DNA of 9,093 nucleotides from positions 1 to 9,093 of the forward strand of contig JAHWYE010000047.1 of NCBI GenBank assembly GCA_020028195.1, in the 5' to 3' direction. Of this stretch, positions 6,476-9,093 are shown one piece after another. The stretch's first letter is position 1. The number at the start of each line of letters is the position of its first letter. The notes under the pieces were generated by a model. It saw only the letters and a list, made by a program, of their open reading frames with translations, was not told where the DNA came from and ran no database searches. The stretch is from Nitrospirota bacterium. Its GTDB lineage: Bacteria > Nitrospirota > Nitrospiria > Nitrospirales > Nitrospiraceae. The position numbers and the translations under genes were made by a program.

Positions 6476-7480
6476 TCAGGACTTGGCCGCGATCAATTTG
6501 ATGAGATCGCGGACGCGACACGAATACCCCCACTCATTGTCATACCACGCGATCACCTTCACCAGGCGGTGTTCCAGGATTATTGTCAGCGGCGCGTCCA
6601 GCGTTGCGGAGTGGGGGTCGCCTTTCTGGTCTATGGAGACGATCGGTGCCTCGGAGTACTGCAAGATTCCCTTCAGAGACCCTTGGGATGCTCGCCGAAA
6701 GGCGTCATTCACAGAAGCGACATCGCAGTCCTTCTCCGTTTCGACTGTCAGGTCCACCAGCGACACGTTGGGGGTGGGGACGCGAATGGCCATGCCGTCC
6801 ATCTTGCCCTTGAGCTGGGGGAGGACCAGGTGCAACGCCTTGGCGGCGCCGGTGCTGGTCGGAATCATCGAGATAGCCGCCGCTCGGGCGCGGCGCAGGT
6901 CCTTGTGCGGCAGGTCCAGAAGCTGCTGATCGTTCGTGTAGGAATGGATGGTGGTCATCACGCCGTGGCGGATGCCGAAGTTGTCCAGGAGCACCTTGGC
7001 GACCGGCGCGAGGCAATTAGTTGTGCAGGACGCGTTGGAAATGATGTGGTGTGTGCGGGGATCGTAGGTCTGCTCGTTCACGCCTAGCACGATGGTGACG
7101 TCCGGGTCCTTGGCCGGGGCCGAGATGATGACCCACTTGGCACCGGCCGACAGATGACGACTGGCTCCTTCACGGTCGGTAAACCGACCGGTTGATTCGA
7201 TCACCAGGTCCACGCCCAGGTCTTTCCAGGGCAGCTCCTTGGGGTCCTTCTTGGCCAGGATGGTCACGGACTTGCCGCCCACGATGAGCTGATCGTCTCT
7301 GGCCTCGACGTCCTGCTTCAGGGTGCCATGTACCGAGTCATACTTCAGCAGGTAAGCCAGGGTCTTGGCGTCCGTGAGATCGTTGATCGCGATGAAATGG
7401 AGGTCCGGGTCGTCCAGCGAGGCCCGAAAGACATTCCGACCGATCCGTCCAAACCCGTTGATGCCGACACGGATAGCCAT
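6476..7480 (-). CDS. gap: Glyceraldehyde-3-phosphate dehydrogenase, type I
   Basis: Oxidatively phosphorylates glyceraldehyde 3-phosphate to 1,3-bisphosphoglycerate, reversibly; cytoplasmic homotetramer in this family. It has 334 residues from the ATG at 7480. The Rossmann start is VGINGFGRIGR (5-15). Catalytic Cys152 lies in SNASCTTNC and His179 in TIHSYTNDQ. The inorganic-phosphate site is STGAAK (209-214), and the C-terminus has WYDNEWGYS (312-320). Asp34 after the second strand, together with LP at 190-191, points to NAD rather than NADP preference. An in-frame TTG at 7561 would add 27 residues but lies inside the promoter, so I rejected it. The Shine-Dalgarno is poor: GAGGG about 13 nt upstream. 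It is first in gap-pgk-tpiA-secG, with a terminator-like hairpin in its leader. Confidence 0.97.
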   Translation of the reverse strand: MAIRVGINGFGRIGRNVFRASLDDPDLHFIAINDLTDAKTLAYLLKYDSVHGTLKQDVEARDDQLIVGGKSVTILAKKDPKELPWKDLGVDLVIESTGRFTDREGASRHLSAGAKWVIISAPAKDPDVTIVLGVNEQTYDPRTHHIISNASCTTNCLAPVAKVLLDNFGIRHGVMTTIHSYTNDQQLLDLPHKDLRRARAAAISMIPTSTGAAKALHLVLPQLKGKMDGMAIRVPTPNVSLVDLTVETEKDCDVASVNDAFRRASQGSLKGILQYSEAPIVSIDQKGDPHSATLDAPLTIILEHRLVKVIAWYDNEWGYSCRVRDLIKLIAAKS

Positions 7481-7502
7481 GATGGATCTGATGCCCTCAG
7501 AG

Positions 7503-7534
7503 AAAAAAGATGCCGGCTGCACAACAACCGGCAC
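7503..7534 (-). terminator. Intrinsic-terminator-like hairpin in the gap leader (possible attenuator)
   Basis: On the minus strand, GTGCCGGTTG (7525-7534) pairs with CAGCCGGCAT (7510-7519) to give a 10-bp stem with two G-U pairs and a 5-nt TTGTG loop. One C then precedes six Ts (7503-7508). This is the form of a rho-independent terminator. It lies after the predicted gap transcription start (near 7537) and 22 nt before the gap ATG, with no minus-strand gene upstream of it in the window. It could abort transcription after about 35 nt, or simply be a 5'-end hairpin that protects the mRNA. The structure is directly visible; its role is inference. Confidence 0.55.
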
Positions 7535-7543
7535 GGGGTGATC

Positions 7544-7572
7544 ATAGTACTCAGGCGTCAAAAAGTTGTCAA
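7544..7572 (-). promoter_or_regulatory. Strong sigma70-like promoter for the gap operon
   Basis: Minus strand TTGACA (7567-7572), a 17-bp spacer, then TACTAT (7544-7549). The -35 is a perfect match and the spacing ideal. The start of transcription would fall near 7537, directly before the leader hairpin. The next genes on this strand (gap, pgk, tpiA, secG) have no other visible promoter. Confidence 0.7.
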
Positions 7573-7598
7573 GCTAGGTGGGTGGCTCGCCGATGCCC

Positions 7599-7627
7599 TT
7601 GCTTGGGTATCCTTTGTACTGTAGAGT
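7599..7627 (+). promoter_or_regulatory. Possible mutS2 promoter
   Basis: TTGCTT (7599-7604), a 17-bp spacer, then TAGAGT (7622-7627). Spacing is right but both hexamers are imperfect. It is the best plus-strand candidate between gap and mutS2 and would give a leader of roughly 85 nt. Confidence 0.3.
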
Positions 7628-7646
7628 CCACCCTCCATCCATTAAA

Positions 7647-7670
7647 AGCGCTCTGGTTCACCCAGGCGCT
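7647..7670 (+). other. Hairpin in mutS2 leader
   Basis: AGCGC (7647-7651), a bulged T, and CTGG (7653-7656) pair with CCAGGCGCT (7662-7670): a 9-bp stem with one bulge and a 5-nt TTCAC loop. A weaker CCCAA/TTGGG pair follows (7672-7676 with 7689-7693). No U-tract follows the first stem, so termination is unlikely; it may be simple leader structure. Confidence 0.4.
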
Positions 7671-7719
7671 CCCCAACCGTTTGATCTTTTGGGAAGCCGC
7701 CGGAGGTCATCAACAAACA

Positions 7720-9093
7720 ATGGGCGATCGGTCTCTCTTGCAGCAAGCCATGAGGGTGTTGGAGTGGGATCGTGTCCTCGAGATCCTTGCTGGGCAAGCC
7801 CGCTCAAGCATGGGAGCCGAACGGTGCCGAACTATTCCGCTCGAGACGGATCTCGAGGCAGCCGAGGCCAGGTTGCAGGAGACCCGCGAGATGGTGAGTT
7901 TGGAGGAACGTGGTGACCCCTTCCCGTCTCTCCCATTCCCCGATCTGAGGGAAGCCCTCGGGCGTGTGGCCAAGGGCGCACCGCTGGAGCCCCATGAGTT
8001 ACGGGATGTGTCTCTCGTGCTGGGACTCGCTACGGAAGTCGCTCGGTATTTCAGGCAGCGCCGCGAGCTAGTCCCGGTCCTCTCCGCAGTGGCGGCACCG
8101 CTGGACGAGATGTATCAGGGCGAGCAGGTCAAAGCGGCGATTGACCGGGCCGTTGACCAGGAGGGCAACATTCGCGAGTCGGCGACGCCCGAGTTGCGTC
8201 GGCTTACCCACCGCGCGCAGGATCTGAAACAACAGATGCGCCACCGGCTGGACACGATCCTGGCTTCCAGGCGGTATGCCGGGGTCCTCCAGGAACGGTA
8301 CTTCGCCCAACGCGAGGGTCGGTATGTCGTGCCGGTGAAGGCCGAGATGCGCGCGAAGATCCCCGGCATCGTCCACGACGTCTCAGGCAGCGGAGCGACG
8401 GTCTTCCTGGAGCCTCGCGAGCTGGTGGAGCTCAACAACGCGATCAAGGTGGCAGAGTTGGAGGTCGCGCGAGAAGTCCGACGGATTCTTCAGGAACTCT
8501 CCGTGCTGGTGGCGAGTCATGCGCCGACCTTGCTGGACTGGCAGGAAGTGCTCGCAGCGCTGGACTGTATCGCGGCCAAGGCGTCGTTCAGCCGTCTGGT
8601 GAAGGGGCGGCCGGTTGCGCTCAATAGCCGCGGACGGATTGCGCTGCGGCAGGCGCGCCACCCTTTGCTGGTGCTGACGAGAGAGCGCGTCGTGGCGAAC
8701 GACATTCTGGTGGATGAGCCGGTGCGCGTGCTGGTAATCTCCGGGCCCAATACGGGCGGGAAAACCGTGACATTGAAGATCGTCGGGCTGTTTGCCCTGA
8801 TGGTCCGGGCCGGACTGCACCCCCCTTGCGGGGCGGACTCCGAGATGGCGCTCTTCCCGGAGGTGTACGCGGACATCGGGGACGCGCAGGATCTGGTCAA
8901 GGATCTCTCCAGCTTCTCGGCCCACATCACCCAGATGATCCGGCTCCTGGAGCAGGCGTCGCCGAGCCATGAGGCGCCCACAATGGGGGAGGAACCGTCC
9001 AGGGCCTTGGTCCTGGTGGATGAGCCGGTCACCTCCACCGATCCGGCTGAAGGGGCGGCATTAGCGGAGGCCTTGCTGACGCGGCTGTCCCGC
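7720..9093 (+). CDS. mutS2: MutS2 family ATPase, C-terminus cut off by window edge
   Basis: MutS-related DNA- or ribosome-associated ATPase. In different bacteria the family has been linked to recombination control and to rescue of collided ribosomes. The 458 visible residues cover the N-terminal lever/clamp helices (about 1-300, including RYVVPVKAEMRAKIPGIVHD at 201-220 and SGSGATVFLEP at 222-232) and most of the ATPase domain: Walker A GPNTGGKT (342-349), DLSSFSAHI (395-403) and Walker B LVLVDE (430-435). After Walker B, the expected DELGxGTDP is DEPVTSTDP (434-442). About ten extra residues lie just before Walker B. The Smr/KOW end is beyond the window. The start ATG at 7720 has GGAGGT (7702-7707) at a long 12-nt spacing; the next Met is codon 11 without a Shine-Dalgarno. 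It is divergent from gap. Confidence 0.94.
   Translation, partial: MGDRSLLQQAMRVLEWDRVLEILAGQARSSMGAERCRTIPLETDLEAAEARLQETREMVSLEERGDPFPSLPFPDLREALGRVAKGAPLEPHELRDVSLVLGLATEVARYFRQRRELVPVLSAVAAPLDEMYQGEQVKAAIDRAVDQEGNIRESATPELRRLTHRAQDLKQQMRHRLDTILASRRYAGVLQERYFAQREGRYVVPVKAEMRAKIPGIVHDVSGSGATVFLEPRELVELNNAIKVAELEVAREVRRILQELSVLVASHAPTLLDWQEVLAALDCIAAKASFSRLVKGRPVALNSRGRIALRQARHPLLVLTRERVVANDILVDEPVRVLVISGPNTGGKTVTLKIVGLFALMVRAGLHPPCGADSEMALFPEVYADIGDAQDLVKDLSSFSAHITQMIRLLEQASPSHEAPTMGEEPSRALVLVDEPVTSTDPAEGAALAEALLTRLSR

Noticed and set aside
7481..7561. 27-residue N-terminal extension of Gap from a TTG codon at 7561
   Set aside because: The extension covers the -10 element and the leader hairpin, has no family counterpart, and the ATG at 7480 gives the conserved start.
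7481..7719. Possible RNA gene between gap and mutS2
   Set aside because: No tRNA cloverleaf or known riboswitch core could be drawn; the region is explained by two divergent promoters and leader hairpins.
8383..9038. Minus-strand open frames opposite mutS2
   Set aside because: Arg/His/Gln-rich shadow translations with no family resemblance; the plus strand encodes a clear MutS2 ATPase.

Overview
The window is a stretch of bacterial chromosome that is almost entirely housekeeping genes, densely packed and moderately GC-rich. The gene content (an rplU-rpmA-obgE-proB block, a gap-pgk-tpiA-secG block, a branched-chain aminotransferase, and MutS2) and the wording of the proteins suggest the phylum Nitrospirota, probably a Nitrospira-like organism. 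That placement is inferred from memory of the families and gene order, not from a search. No mobile element, CRISPR array, phage gene, rRNA or tRNA is visible, and I do not see a novel multi-gene system. The unusual material lies in the intergenic regions and in one MutS2 motif.

Layout. Positions 1-2703 (minus strand) read, in transcription order, rplU (ribosomal protein L21), rpmA (L27), obgE (ribosome-assembly GTPase) and proB (glutamate 5-kinase, running off the left edge). A sigma70-like promoter lies just upstream of rplU. The gap between rpmA and obgE holds a repeat-built hairpin. Positions 2704-2928 are a divergent promoter region, with one minus-strand promoter for rplU and one plus-strand promoter for ilvE. 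Positions 2929-3843 (plus) are ilvE. Positions 3844-4015, between the convergent ends of ilvE and secG, hold two short-period degenerate tandem arrays: a 7-bp one, then a 9-bp one that reverses orientation part way.

Positions 4016-7480 (minus) read gap, pgk, tpiA, secG: three consecutive steps of lower glycolysis/gluconeogenesis followed by a subunit of the Sec translocon. pgk and tpiA overlap by 4 bp. A strong promoter lies upstream of gap and is followed almost at once by a hairpin plus T-tract that looks like an intrinsic terminator, placed before the gap start codon. Positions 7720-9093 (plus) are the first 458 codons of mutS2, transcribed divergently from gap.

How they work together. 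Gap, Pgk and TpiA interconvert triose phosphates and 3-phosphoglycerate; in an autotroph this route would mainly run toward sugar synthesis. L21, L27 and Obg belong to large-subunit structure and assembly. IlvE supplies the last step of Val/Leu/Ile synthesis and ProB the first step of proline synthesis. The observations most worth following are the terminator-like element in the gap leader, the altered D-loop region of MutS2, the hairpin with alternative pairings ahead of a Shine-Dalgarno-poor obgE, and the phased 7-bp and 9-bp intergenic arrays.
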